A stretch of 64,000 nt of DNA from Bdellovibrionales bacterium (GTDB taxonomy: Bacteria > Bdellovibrionota > Bdellovibrionia > Bdellovibrionales > JAGQZY01), in contig JAIEOS010000009.1 of the NCBI GenBank assembly GCA_019750295.1, positions 45,138 to 109,137 on the forward strand. Reading direction: 5' to 3'. A program made the position numbers and the translations under genes. Positions 27,447-37,300 of the stretch are shown here, one piece after another (position 1 is the stretch's first letter; every line of letters starts with the position of its first letter). A model generated the notes under the pieces. The model had not been told where the DNA came from. It searched no databases and saw only the letters and a program-made list of their open reading frames with translations.

Positions 27447-28452
27447 ATTTCAAAACGCCCTCAAGCGAATTCCGCAAAAAGTTCCGCCCATTTGGGTGAT
27501 GCGCCAGGCGGGTCGTTATCATCAGCACTATCAAAAACTGCGCAAAGAGAATTCCTTTATGGATCTTTGTAAAAAGCCTGAGCTCGCGGCCGAAGTGGCT
27601 ATGGGTCCCATCGAAGATTTTGATTTTGATGTTTCTATTCTTTTTAGTGATCTGCTGTTTCCATTAGAGGCCATGGGTATGGGTTTAGATTATAAGCCCG
27701 GGCCGGTATTAGAGTGGCATATTCAGTCGGCCTCGGATTTAAAAAAATTAGACGCGGGACCTCGAGCTCTCGATCAGCTGATGTTCCAAAAAGAAGCTTG
27801 CTTGCTCACGCGTCAACGTCTTCCCAAGGATAAAAGTTTTATCGGTTTTGTCGGTGGTCCGTGGACCTTATTCTCCTACGCCGTTGCGGGAAGCCACGAA
27901 GCTCGTCATGTTAAAGAACAATTGGCACTCTTTAAACCCTTTTGTGAATTGCTAGTGCCTTTGCTCAAACAAAATATTCAACTTCAACTCGATGGGGGCG
28001 TGGAAGTTGTGATGGTTCTTGACACCTCGGCCGGTGATTTGTCTCCACTCCTTTACAAAGAGTTGGTGGTTCCCGTGATTAATGATCTGGCGCAAGCCTT
28101 CCCGCAAAAATTAGGGTACTACACGAAACATACGAATCACGAGCATGTTCAGACTTTCTTGAAACATAATAATTTAGGCGGCATCGGTGTCGATCATCGC
28201 TGGGCTCTCGATCAGCTTCTTCCGCAAATGGGCGGCTTTCTCCAGGGAAATTTTGATCAGCAGCTTCTGTTTTTAAGTCGCTCAGAGTTCGAAGTGGAAT
28301 TGCGAAAGTTCCTAAAACCAATTCAAGCTTTAAGCGAAGACCAAAGGAGAGGTTGGGTCTGCGGATTAGGGCACGGAGTTCTTCCCAACACCCCAGAGGA
28401 AAACGTCCGCGCGTTTGTTAAGATCGTCAGAGAGGTTATGAGTGTCAGTTAA
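27436..28452 (+). CDS. hemE: Uroporphyrinogen decarboxylase
   Basis: 338 residues, full length. The N-terminal signature PPIWVMRQAGRYHQHY contains the active-site Arg pair region; SILFSDLLFPLEAMGMGLDY holds the conserved Asp, and FVGGPWTLFSYAVAG is also typical. It converts uroporphyrinogen III to coproporphyrinogen III by four decarboxylations. Overlaps the regulator by 11 bp and hemN by 11 bp, consistent with coupled translation. Confidence 0.97.
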   Translation: MNPKFQNALKRIPQKVPPIWVMRQAGRYHQHYQKLRKENSFMDLCKKPELAAEVAMGPIEDFDFDVSILFSDLLFPLEAMGMGLDYKPGPVLEWHIQSASDLKKLDAGPRALDQLMFQKEACLLTRQRLPKDKSFIGFVGGPWTLFSYAVAGSHEARHVKEQLALFKPFCELLVPLLKQNIQLQLDGGVEVVMVLDTSAGDLSPLLYKELVVPVINDLAQAFPQKLGYYTKHTNHEHVQTFLKHNNLGGIGVDHRWALDQLLPQMGGFLQGNFDQQLLFLSRSEFEVELRKFLKPIQALSEDQRRGWVCGLGHGVLPNTPEENVRAFVKIVREVMSVS

Positions 28453-29785
28453 TCTTTTTGATAAATACGACATCCCCGCACCTCGATACACGAGTTATCC
28501 CACGGTGCCTTATTGGAGCGATAATCCCACTTCCGAGCAGTGGGTGGGATTTTTAAAATCGAATTTTGCGAAGGATTCGACAAAATGGTCCTTGTACTTA
28601 CACATCCCATTTTGTGAAACACTCTGTACGTTTTGTGGCTGCAACACCTCGATCACCAAAAATCACGATCGCGAGCGGCCCTATGTCGATCTCCTCCTCA
28701 ATGAGTGGAGAACCTACTTAGAGCAGGTTCCCCAAATTCGTGAGCGAACTCTCGCTCAATTCCATTTGGGCGGGGGAACGCCGACGTTCTTATCGGCGGA
28801 GAATTTAAAGTTTCTCGTCAGTGAAATTTTAAAAGATGTTAAGATCGACAAAGATTTTGAAGGGGCTCTCGAAGTCGATCCTCGAAGAACCACCGCCGAA
28901 CAGCTTCAGATTCTCCATGATTTGGGCTTTAAACGAGTGAGTCTTGGGGTTCAAGAGTTTGATCCCGAAGTTCAGCGTCTGGTCAATCGCATTCAGCCCG
29001 TCGAAATGACCCAAAAAATTACCGAGGTCGCTCGCTCCATCGGATACACTTCGGTCAATTATGATTTGATCTATGGATTGCCTTCGCAGACTTTAGAAAA
29101 AGCAAAGCGCATGATCGAATGGACCTGCGAGCTCAAGCCTGATCGCATCGCGCTTTATAGTCTTGCGGTTGTGCCCTGGATTAAGCCCGCGCAAAAGTTG
29201 TTTAAAGACGAAGATCTCCCCAAGGGGAAAGAGAAGCGCAAGCTCTACGAGACCAGTCGCGATATGCTCCTCAAAGCAGGGTATGTCGAGATTGGAATGG
29301 ATCACTTTGCGCTCCCGAACGAAGCATTAACCATCGCGTACAAAGCGGGTCGCCTTCACCGAAACTTTATGGGCTACACCGATCATCGCACGCAAGTTCT
29401 TTTGGGGCTTGGGGTGAGCGCCATCTCCGAGACGCCAGAGTGTTTCCATCAGAACGAAAAGACCCTTCCGCTTTACGAAAAACTGGTCAGAGATCAGAAA
29501 GTCGCCACCCAGCGGGGACATGTTCTTTCGGCCGATGATCGAGTTCAAAGGGAGCAGATTCTAAAATTCATGACCGAGGGATTCGTTGAGCTTCGAGCTG
29601 GTCAAGCTCAAGATATTCGAGAGTATCTCAAGGAAATGCTGGCGGATGGATTAGTGGAAGTGTCGGATCATAAAATGAGTATCACTCCTCAAGGCAAACC
29701 GTTTTTACGGAATGCCGCTATGGTGCTTGATCAACGCCTTCGCGAAAAGTCCCCGCAAACTCAAGTCTTTTCGAAAGCGCTATGA
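28442..29785 (+). CDS. hemN: Oxygen-independent coproporphyrinogen III oxidase
   Basis: 447 residues. Radical-SAM cluster ligands C58, C62, C65 with the HemN-specific fourth Cys67 in HIPFCETLCTFCGCN. Other marks are FHLGGGTPTFLSAENL, RVSLGVQEFDPEVQ and GYTDHRTQVLLGLGVSAIS; the C-terminal HemN domain is present. It makes protoporphyrinogen IX without oxygen. No hemF is in the window. Confidence 0.96.
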   Translation: MSVNLFDKYDIPAPRYTSYPTVPYWSDNPTSEQWVGFLKSNFAKDSTKWSLYLHIPFCETLCTFCGCNTSITKNHDRERPYVDLLLNEWRTYLEQVPQIRERTLAQFHLGGGTPTFLSAENLKFLVSEILKDVKIDKDFEGALEVDPRRTTAEQLQILHDLGFKRVSLGVQEFDPEVQRLVNRIQPVEMTQKITEVARSIGYTSVNYDLIYGLPSQTLEKAKRMIEWTCELKPDRIALYSLAVVPWIKPAQKLFKDEDLPKGKEKRKLYETSRDMLLKAGYVEIGMDHFALPNEALTIAYKAGRLHRNFMGYTDHRTQVLLGLGVSAISETPECFHQNEKTLPLYEKLVRDQKVATQRGHVLSADDRVQREQILKFMTEGFVELRAGQAQDIREYLKEMLADGLVEVSDHKMSITPQGKPFLRNAAMVLDQRLREKSPQTQVFSKAL

Positions 29786-31005
29786 TGAGAGTGCGAGTCA
29801 TCGGCGGAGGAATCAGCGGACTTCTGACGGCCTACTTCTTAGTGAAAGAGGGCTGTGAGGTTGAGATCTACGAGGTGGATTCCGAAGTGGGAGGCAAGCT
29901 TAAAACACTTCGACAGAAGCATGGGCTGGTGGAAACGGCGGCAAACGCGGTTCTCGCCAACCAGTTGGTGGAGACCGTCGCTCAAGAGATCGGTCTTCAG
30001 CTGATCGAAAAAAAAACGGAAGCTCGAAAGAGATTTATTCTTAAAAATAATCGGCCCACTCGGTGGCCCATCGGCTGGCGCTCGACGCTGCGACTGATCG
30101 GATTCGTTTTACGACTCAAACTCAATTTGTTTTTCGCCAGCCCGAAATCCCATGAGACGCTTCAACAGTGGTCCCATCGGTCCCTCGGCGAGGAGACGAC
30201 GCGTTTCTTGGTGGATCCTGCCTGTCAGGGAATTTTCGGAGTGACCAGCGAAGATTTAAGTGCTGTGCTCATCTTCGATTACTTTTTCGGTAAAACAAAA
30301 AGCCCGAAGGGAATTCTGCGCGGGTCCATTGCGCCTTTAGGTGGAATGGGAGAGTGGTCCGCGGCTTTAAAAAAGTTTCTCGAAGGGCAGGGCGTTCGTT
30401 TTCACTTGACCCAAGACGGAGCGGAGAGCCTTCAGCGCGACCGACACTCCACCGCGACGGTTCTCGCGACCGATATTCAGGCTGCCAGTCGCATTCTAAA
30501 AACGATTGGGGATCCCCGAGGCGAGCTATTATCGCGGGTGCCTATGGTTGATCTTGTCAGTGTCACGGCGTTCTTTCAACAAAAGCTCCACGAGGGATTC
30601 GGAGTTCTTTTTCCGCGAGGCGATGTCGAGCCCCTGGGAGTTTTGTTGAACTCCTCGATTTTTAGGGAGCGGGTGGTTCGAGAAGAAACTTCGGAGACCT
30701 GGATCTTTGGAGGAAAAACTCCATCACGTTCTATGGAGATGCCAGATTCGGCTCTTCTCAAAGCGCTCCAAGAGGTTCGTCGGGACATCTGGAAGAACCA
30801 CGAGTCCCCTCTGGACTATAAAGTCAGCCGTTGGGAAAAAGCATTACCGCTGTACGGAGTCGAGCTCGAAAGAGTTCTTGAGAGTCTAGAGATCGAAAGA
30901 GATAATGTGTACCTTATGGGGAACTACTTAAGTGAAATTGGGCTGAATCGTATTTTTTCCAAAGCGAAAGCGATTGCGACTCTTGTCGCGGGGAAAAAAG
31001 TATGA
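29782..31005 (+). CDS. hemG: Protoporphyrinogen oxidase, FAD type
   Basis: 407 residues. Begins with a Rossmann FAD motif VIGGGISGLLTAYFL and the GG doublet EVGGKLKT typical of the HemY/PPOX amine-oxidase family; the C-terminus has the FAD-contact region YLMGNYLSEIGLNRI. It oxidises protoporphyrinogen IX to protoporphyrin IX, the substrate of HemH encoded at 44373. The symbol hemG/hemY varies between groups. It shares ATGATGA with the hemN stop and overlaps lolC/E by 4 bp. Confidence 0.9.
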   Translation: MMRVRVIGGGISGLLTAYFLVKEGCEVEIYEVDSEVGGKLKTLRQKHGLVETAANAVLANQLVETVAQEIGLQLIEKKTEARKRFILKNNRPTRWPIGWRSTLRLIGFVLRLKLNLFFASPKSHETLQQWSHRSLGEETTRFLVDPACQGIFGVTSEDLSAVLIFDYFFGKTKSPKGILRGSIAPLGGMGEWSAALKKFLEGQGVRFHLTQDGAESLQRDRHSTATVLATDIQAASRILKTIGDPRGELLSRVPMVDLVSVTAFFQQKLHEGFGVLFPRGDVEPLGVLLNSSIFRERVVREETSETWIFGGKTPSRSMEMPDSALLKALQEVRRDIWKNHESPLDYKVSRWEKALPLYGVELERVLESLEIERDNVYLMGNYLSEIGLNRIFSKAKAIATLVAGKKV

Positions 31006-32237
31006 AGAACATTCATCACATGAGTTACGATTTTTTTCGTAAGTTTTTATTTTCTCGTCGGGCGGGTGCGCTGGTGAAGACCATCGCCTGGTTGTGTGTT
31101 TTTGGAATTGGTGTGGGCGTCGGTGCATTGATTCTAATTTTGAGTGTTATGAACGGCTTTAATGCATCCATGAAAGCCCGCCGGTTTTCCGCGGAGCCTC
31201 ATCTGGTGATGTACTTTGATAAAATGCCTTTAGAAAGCGTCAGGACTCATCCCGCCGTGGAGTGGCTCAAACAGCAGCCGGGTTATAAGTATGACGTGAC
31301 CGAAAGCCAGGATGTGATTTTAAGAAATGACGAGGGCTTTGTTCAAGGCGGGATCGCTCAGGGGATATCTAAAGAGAATTTACTTTTTTTATTGAATGAA
31401 ATTCGTTCGCGCCAAAAGAAACAATTGCTGGATGATTCGTACAATCCCAAGCCCGGAGAAGTCATTGTGGGGGCGGGACTTGCTGACATTATGGGACTTT
31501 TTGAAAGTGACAGTTTGGTGGTGATTCCACCGGAATCTTTGTTGGCCGCCAAAGATGCGATGCCACCGATCGAGAAGGTGAGCGTGAAAGGATTCTTACA
31601 GACCGATTTGGAAGAGATCGACACCCGAAAACTTTTCTATGTTCTCGGCGAAAGTTTAACTCGTCTCCGGTCCTCGGCCAGTCTTGAGCGCACGGTGGAG
31701 GTAAGAATTCCAGATCCCAACAATTACGAGTCGGTGAAGGCCTATTTGCAAAGTGAATTTAAGGTGAAAGTGGACAGTTGGAAAGATCGAAACTCCAATT
31801 TGTTTTATTCTCTCAAGTTAGAAAAAATCGTAGTGGGAATTCTTTTGGGTTTAAGTACGTTGATCGCGAGTTTTTCGCTGGTGACCGTGATGGCTCTTCT
31901 CGTCACTCAAAAAAAGAAAGATATTGGTTTGCTGATGGCTCTCGGCTTTGATCCCAAGTCTCTGCAAAAGACGTTCTTAGGAATAGGAATCATGCTTTCG
32001 GGAATTGGAATTTTTGGAGGGCTCTTCTGGGGAGTGGTGGTGACTCTTTGGCTTGGAAAGTTTTCCGATGGTTTTTTACCCAAAGTCTACGAGGAGACCA
32101 ATGTGCCCACGGCCATTGATCCCACCCAAGTCTTTATCGTTATGGGATTTGCCATTGTTTTTGCCATCCTAACGACCTGGATTTCTGTTCGTAAGATCTC
32201 CGAGCTAGAGCCCGTAGAAGCCCTTCGTGGCCTCTAA
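31002..32237 (+). CDS. LolC/LolE-type ABC transporter permease
   Basis: 411 residues. One N-terminal membrane helix (about 28-52, with the LolC/E-type VMNGFNASMKARRFS following), a ~220-residue periplasmic domain, and three C-terminal helices of the FtsX/MacB fold (about 283-305, 325-355, 375-395), ending VRKISELEPVEALRGL. LolCDE extracts outer-membrane lipoproteins from the inner membrane. No ATPase gene is adjacent. Translational coupling to the heme genes by ATGA is probably historical. The many lipoproteins here make a Lol role plausible; a MacB-like export role is the alternative. Confidence 0.85.
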   Translation: MKNIHHMSYDFFRKFLFSRRAGALVKTIAWLCVFGIGVGVGALILILSVMNGFNASMKARRFSAEPHLVMYFDKMPLESVRTHPAVEWLKQQPGYKYDVTESQDVILRNDEGFVQGGIAQGISKENLLFLLNEIRSRQKKQLLDDSYNPKPGEVIVGAGLADIMGLFESDSLVVIPPESLLAAKDAMPPIEKVSVKGFLQTDLEEIDTRKLFYVLGESLTRLRSSASLERTVEVRIPDPNNYESVKAYLQSEFKVKVDSWKDRNSNLFYSLKLEKIVVGILLGLSTLIASFSLVTVMALLVTQKKKDIGLLMALGFDPKSLQKTFLGIGIMLSGIGIFGGLFWGVVVTLWLGKFSDGFLPKVYEETNVPTAIDPTQVFIVMGFAIVFAILTTWISVRKISELEPVEALRGL

Positions 32238-32291
32238 TAAGGCAATGTCTCAAGTTGAATCGTCACTGATCCAGACTTTGGTAAAATTCGC

Positions 32292-32318
32292 TCATTTTTA
32301 ATTCGATCCTGCCGATAA
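32292..32318 (+). promoter_or_regulatory. Sigma-28 (FliA)-like promoter for the fibre gene
   Basis: TCATTTTT-N11-GCCGATAA: the -10 matches the FliA consensus at all eight bases, the spacing is exact and the -35 matches at 5 of 8. It gives a leader of roughly 55 bases to the ATG at 32380. Motility-phase expression would suit a prey-contact fibre. Confidence 0.6.
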
Positions 32319-32379
32319 GAACTATGTGAATTGTATAGCAATTCATTAATTGTTGAAAATCGTCGGGACTGTAAATTTG

Positions 32380-34212
32380 ATGGGCTCTAAACTTTCGAAA
32401 CTCAAGTTTATTTTAGTTTTCATGAGCGCGTTCATGGCGATGTCGATGACGTGGGCCCAATCTGTTCCCAACTCCTTTGTATATCAGGGTCAAATCACAA
32501 AGTCTGGAGGAATTCCACTCGAAGCCAATCCTGTGGTTTTTAATATTCGCATCTATTCGGCCGTCAACGACTGCTTGTTGTTCGAAGAGCAGCATTCCGT
32601 CAATATGCTGGGGAGCGAAGGAATCTTTTCTTTAAATGTAGGTGCGGGCATTCGATCGGGGACGGATTTCGAGGACACATCTTCGCTTGTCGATATTTTT
32701 AGAAACGGCGTCACCTTTACGGGAATTACTTACTGTACTGCGGGTACAAGTTACAACGCCCTCGCTGGACATACACGCAAAGTACGGGTGAGCTACAATG
32801 ATGGTGGCGGATCGGTGACGCTCGCTCAGGACTTCCACCTTCAAACAGTTCCTTACGCATGGTACGCCAACTCTCTTCAAGGTTTAACGGCTTCGAATTT
32901 TGTACAGATCAATCCGGGTCAAAATATAACTCAAGCTCAATTGGAAAACCTGTTGGGCGGAACAAACTACAATACACTTTTCAATTTGGCTTCGGGAAAT
33001 CCCACGACGCCCTTATCGATGAACAACCAGCAGATAAAAAATTTGGCAGATCCGACTTTGGGTCAAGATGCCGCTACCAAAAACTATTCGGACTCTCGCA
33101 TTGGGGGAAGTCTTTTAAATCTCTCAGGCGTGGGAGCAGGTACGGGTGACGGTCGAGTTCTGGCGTGGAATGCGACGCTCAGTCAGTGGGAGGCGATCAC
33201 TCCCTCTTCGATCACCGATTCGACAAAGTTACCTCTGGCCGGCGGAACCATGGCCGGCAATATCAACATGAACGGCAATCCAATTTTGAACACCGGGCAT
33301 GTGACGATGCAAAACTTATCCACCATCACCCTTGGGAAATTCAGTAACGCTCAAGAAACCACACTCATCGGAACTCTCGGAGTGGGGAACAAAGGGGCCA
33401 CCTGGTATAACAACTCGACGGACAAAATTATGTACTGGGACGGGGATAGTGCGGAAGTGGTTGGGAATAGTTCAGGCACGGGAGATATTGAATCGATCGT
33501 CACCAATTCCGGCTCGGGTCTTTCCGGGGGAGTGACTTCGGGCAATGCGACTCTGAATGTCGTTGTGGATGGCCTTACCCTCGAGATCAATGGTTCTAAT
33601 CAGCTCCAAATGAGAGATGGCGGCATCTCGGGAATCAAGTTGGGGGCGGACGCTGTGACCTCAGCGAAAATTCAAGATGGAGCGATTGCTTTAGCGGATC
33701 TCGCCGCTGATTCGGTGAATTCCTCGAAAATCGCTGATGGATCCATCGTCGATGCCGATGTCAATGCAGCGGCCGGGATTGCATGGAGCAAAATCAGCAA
33801 GACGGGTGCGACGGCGGCGGATGTCGGTGCGGTGGCTCCAGCTCGAGCGATCAATACCAATGCGGGATCGGGTCTCACCGGAGGGGGAGACCTCTCTGCC
33901 GACCGCAATCTTGCCATCAACACGGACAACACCACTTTGGAAATTGATACCAACACACTTCGAGTGAAAGACGGTGGAATTGGGAACTCGAAAATTAGCG
34001 CGGTCGCTGTCGATAAAATAACGAGCGCCGCGTTACAGTACTTTAGCTACATGCCCGCAGGAACAGAATGTCTTCCGGCCGAAGTTTTAAAATGGGACGC
34101 CACCAATGATCGCTGGATCTGCGGTACCGATGCCGGCGGAGTTACGGCCCACAGTGGTTTAACCGGTCTATCCGCCGACGATCATACCCAATACGTCCTG
34201 TTAGCGGGCTGA
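32380..34212 (+). CDS. Fibre-like adhesin, N-terminal part, ended by an in-frame TGA
   Basis: 610 residues before the stop. ATG 32380 is followed by a signal peptide (hydrophobic ILVFMSAFMAMSMTWA, cut before QSV). The N-terminal domain (FVYQGQITKSGGIPLEANP) is common in secreted fibre proteins. Phage-tail-like modules follow: SGLTGGGDLSADRNL, YFSYMPAGTEC and DDHTQYVLLAG. The stop codon falls after LLAG, where the homologous second copy reads LLAGRSGGQT, and the same frame stays open for another 4.8 kb. So this is one 2205-codon gene interrupted by CGA-to-TGA, not a natural end. See the entry starting 34297. Confidence 0.8.
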   Translation: MGSKLSKLKFILVFMSAFMAMSMTWAQSVPNSFVYQGQITKSGGIPLEANPVVFNIRIYSAVNDCLLFEEQHSVNMLGSEGIFSLNVGAGIRSGTDFEDTSSLVDIFRNGVTFTGITYCTAGTSYNALAGHTRKVRVSYNDGGGSVTLAQDFHLQTVPYAWYANSLQGLTASNFVQINPGQNITQAQLENLLGGTNYNTLFNLASGNPTTPLSMNNQQIKNLADPTLGQDAATKNYSDSRIGGSLLNLSGVGAGTGDGRVLAWNATLSQWEAITPSSITDSTKLPLAGGTMAGNINMNGNPILNTGHVTMQNLSTITLGKFSNAQETTLIGTLGVGNKGATWYNNSTDKIMYWDGDSAEVVGNSSGTGDIESIVTNSGSGLSGGVTSGNATLNVVVDGLTLEINGSNQLQMRDGGISGIKLGADAVTSAKIQDGAIALADLAADSVNSSKIADGSIVDADVNAAAGIAWSKISKTGATAADVGAVAPARAINTNAGSGLTGGGDLSADRNLAINTDNTTLEIDTNTLRVKDGGIGNSKISAVAVDKITSAALQYFSYMPAGTECLPAEVLKWDATNDRWICGTDAGGVTAHSGLTGLSADDHTQYVLLAG

Positions 34213-34347
34213 GCGGGCGGTCAAACGGTCCGTGGGGGAACAGTCGCCAGCAACAATTTAATTCTTGAGTCGACCAGTGATGCCACAAAAGGGCATGTGT
34301 TACTGCAACCCAATGGCGGAAACGTCGGATTGGGCACGACCACTCCT
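33709..34347 (+). repeat. Fibre module copy 1 (contains the TGA)
   Basis: Encodes DSVNSSKI, AINTN-GSGLTGGGDLSADR, YFSYMPAGTEC, DDHTQY, and NGGNVGLGTTTP. The same order recurs at 34852-35487, about 1140 bp downstream, with one 3-bp length difference. A shorter third copy (GSGLTGGG to WLCG) occupies about 36343-36618. The copies differ at many third positions, so the duplication is old. Confidence 0.8.
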
Positions 34348-37300
34348 TCACCGATTGTTCCGGGCCGAAGCGTTTTAGATATCTACGATGGATCGGCCAA
34401 TGGTGCCGAGCTTAAACTGTATTCGACGACGACCCGCTTTAGAATCTTTAATAATAATGGATCGAACGAAGTGGGATTTGGATCCGATTCGAATTCGACA
34501 GTGCATCTTTACACCAATGGCGGCGGCAATCGTCGGATCTCTATTTTAGGTTCTGGAAACGTGGGTATTAATAATTCGAATCCTCAGTCTCAGTTGGATG
34601 TGGCAGGCACAATTCGCGCCAACGAAATTTGTGATGAGTTGGGTTCCAACTGTAAAGACATTTCGAGTGGCTGGGGAGCTGGTGGCGATATCGACGGTAT
34701 AGTGACCAACACGGGCTCCGCTTTGAGTGGTGGAACAGCGAGTGGAACGTCAATTTTGTCGGTGGTGACCGACGGCATTACCATTGAGACCAATGGTTCG
34801 AATCAACTTCAAGTGAGAGACTCTGGCGTCTCTTTAGCAAAATTAGCACCAGACTCTGTGAATAGCTCAAAGATTGTCGACGGCTCTATTACCAATGCCG
34901 ATATCAATGGAGCAGCAGCCATCGCTTGGAGTAAAATTGATAAAACAGGGGCCACGGCAAGTGACCTCGGCGCGGCCACGTCCACTCGAGCCATCAACAC
35001 AAATTCGGGATCAGGCTTAACTGGAGGCGGAGATCTATCTGCGGACCGTAACTTGGCGATCAACACGGACAATTCGACTCTCGAGATCGCCACCAACACC
35101 TTACAGATCAAAGATAATGGCGTGACCAATGCGAAAATTAACTCGGTGAGCGTTAATAAAATTACGAGTGCGGCATTACAGTACTTTAGCTACATGCCGG
35201 CCGGAACCGAATGTGCACCTAACGAAGTTCTAAAATGGGATGCCGTGACCGACCGTTGGCTTTGCAGCACGGATTTGGGTGTTTCGGCCCATAGTTCCCT
35301 CACAGGGCTCAGCGCTGATGATCACACTCAATATGCGCTTCTTGCGGGGCGCTCGGGTGGGCAGACACTCATCGGTGGCACGGCTGCCAGTAATAATTTA
35401 ACCCTAGAATCTACAAGCGACTCCACCAAAGGCATTATCGTGCTTCAGCCGAATGGTGGAAATGTGGGGGTGGGAACAACGACTCCTAACTCTAGGCTAG
35501 AAGTCAATGGTGCCATTCGCGTTCTTGGAGGATCTGCATCGGACGGCAGCAATGGTTATATGTTCTATGGGGGCTCTGGCGATATTGATGGCGGAATCCA
35601 TTCTCCTGCGGACGGAGTCATTGCTTTTAAAACAAATTCTGCCGAAGCTATGAGAATTGGTCCTACCAGCAACGTGGGTATCGGTACAACAAATCCAAGT
35701 GCGAGGCTTGAGGTCGTCGGGAGTACTCTTGTCAGTGGAGTGTCCACTGCGGCCGGCTTTGTGCCAACGGTGGATGCATTTCCGTCTTCAGGCTTAGGTG
35801 CCCGTGGTGCCGAAGGGGTTGTCATTGTAGGACGTCCTGGGTCGACCAGCGAATTTTCGTTATGGCGGCCAGGGCTCGCCTCTCAGGTTTTAAGCGTGCC
35901 GTCAGGCACCAATAACGTCTCCTTCGACGGCAATATCGGGATTGGAACAGCTAGTCCTCAGGGGAATTTGCATATTCAAGGTGTCGGTGGTGGTGGGATC
36001 TCGACACTTCGAGTGGAAGATCCGAATACGGCGGCGGGTGGATTCGCACAAATTCTTTTGCGTGATCGGGGACCTGCTTCAGCTGATGATGAAATCTGGA
36101 GTTTACGTGCTAAAGATAATAGTCATTTCGGGATAGGGGTGCTCGATAACGCGGAGGTAACTTATGCCGAGCGTTTGACCATCCTCCGTAATGGAAATGT
36201 TGGAATTGGCTCATTAACTCCCAATGCTTTACTCGATGTCGCAGGCACGATAAGAGCCTTAGAAATTTGTGACGAAACAGGAGCAAACTGTAAGGATGTT
36301 TCAACCGGTTGGGCGAGCGGCGGAGTGAGCTCCTCGCGAAATATTAATACAAATACAGGATCTGGACTCACAGGGGGCGGAGATTTATCTGCAGACCGCA
36401 GTCTGGCGATCAACACCGACAATACAACGTTAGAGATTGCGACCAATACTTTAAGAGTTAAAGATGGTGGAATCACTAACGCAAAGATCAATAGCGTCAG
36501 CATCAACAAGATCTCATCGGCGGCCGCAGAGTATTTCTCTTATATGCCCGCGGGCACTGAGTGCACCAATGGGTTCACTCTCGTCTGGGATTCGACCATG
36601 GACCGTTGGTTGTGCGGAGCTCTTCCCACAAATTTTACGGTGATCCATGACTCCGATAATGATACAAAAATATATCTCGAGAAAAATGCAGATGAAGATC
36701 AAATTCGATTTGACACCGCGGGTTCGGAGAGAATGATCATCGACTCGACGGGGAGAGTGGGTATTGGCTCGAACTTTCCATTGGCAAAGCTTTGGGTACA
36801 AGGTTCGGGAGCCACCTACAACGAGGGACTCGCGCTTGTAGGTAACGGAGTGACCAACCCCAGTTACGTTTGGAATAATGCCTCGGGGAACTTAAACTTC
36901 GCGGGGAATGGGACGTCCACGCCGGTGATGACGGTTACAAATGGGTTCGTTGGTATTGGCACAACGGTTCCGGCAAATCCACTAAGTGTTGCCACGGGGT
37001 CGGGTCAGTTTTCAAATGCGATCTCGGTGCTTCCTTCCACTCACGCCACTTCACGGCGGTCATCGATGTTCATCGATGACTGGGGCTTGATCCAAGATGT
37101 CAATGGAACTGGGGTTAAAGATTTTTCTATTTATCAAGCTTCGACGGGGACTCATCGATTCTATATCGATACCACTGGTAATATCGGAATAGGAACAGCA
37201 ACTCCTCACACCTCGGCCCTCCTTGATGTGGCGTCCACTCAAAAGGGATTTTTACCGCCGCGGATGACTCGAGCGCAGCGAAACGCCATTGCGACGCCGT

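Noticed and set aside
34210..34212. TGA as a selenocysteine codon
   Set aside because: The aligned residue in the sister module is Arg in a flexible tail-fibre motif, there is no redox site, and I cannot see a selenocysteine insertion hairpin right after it.
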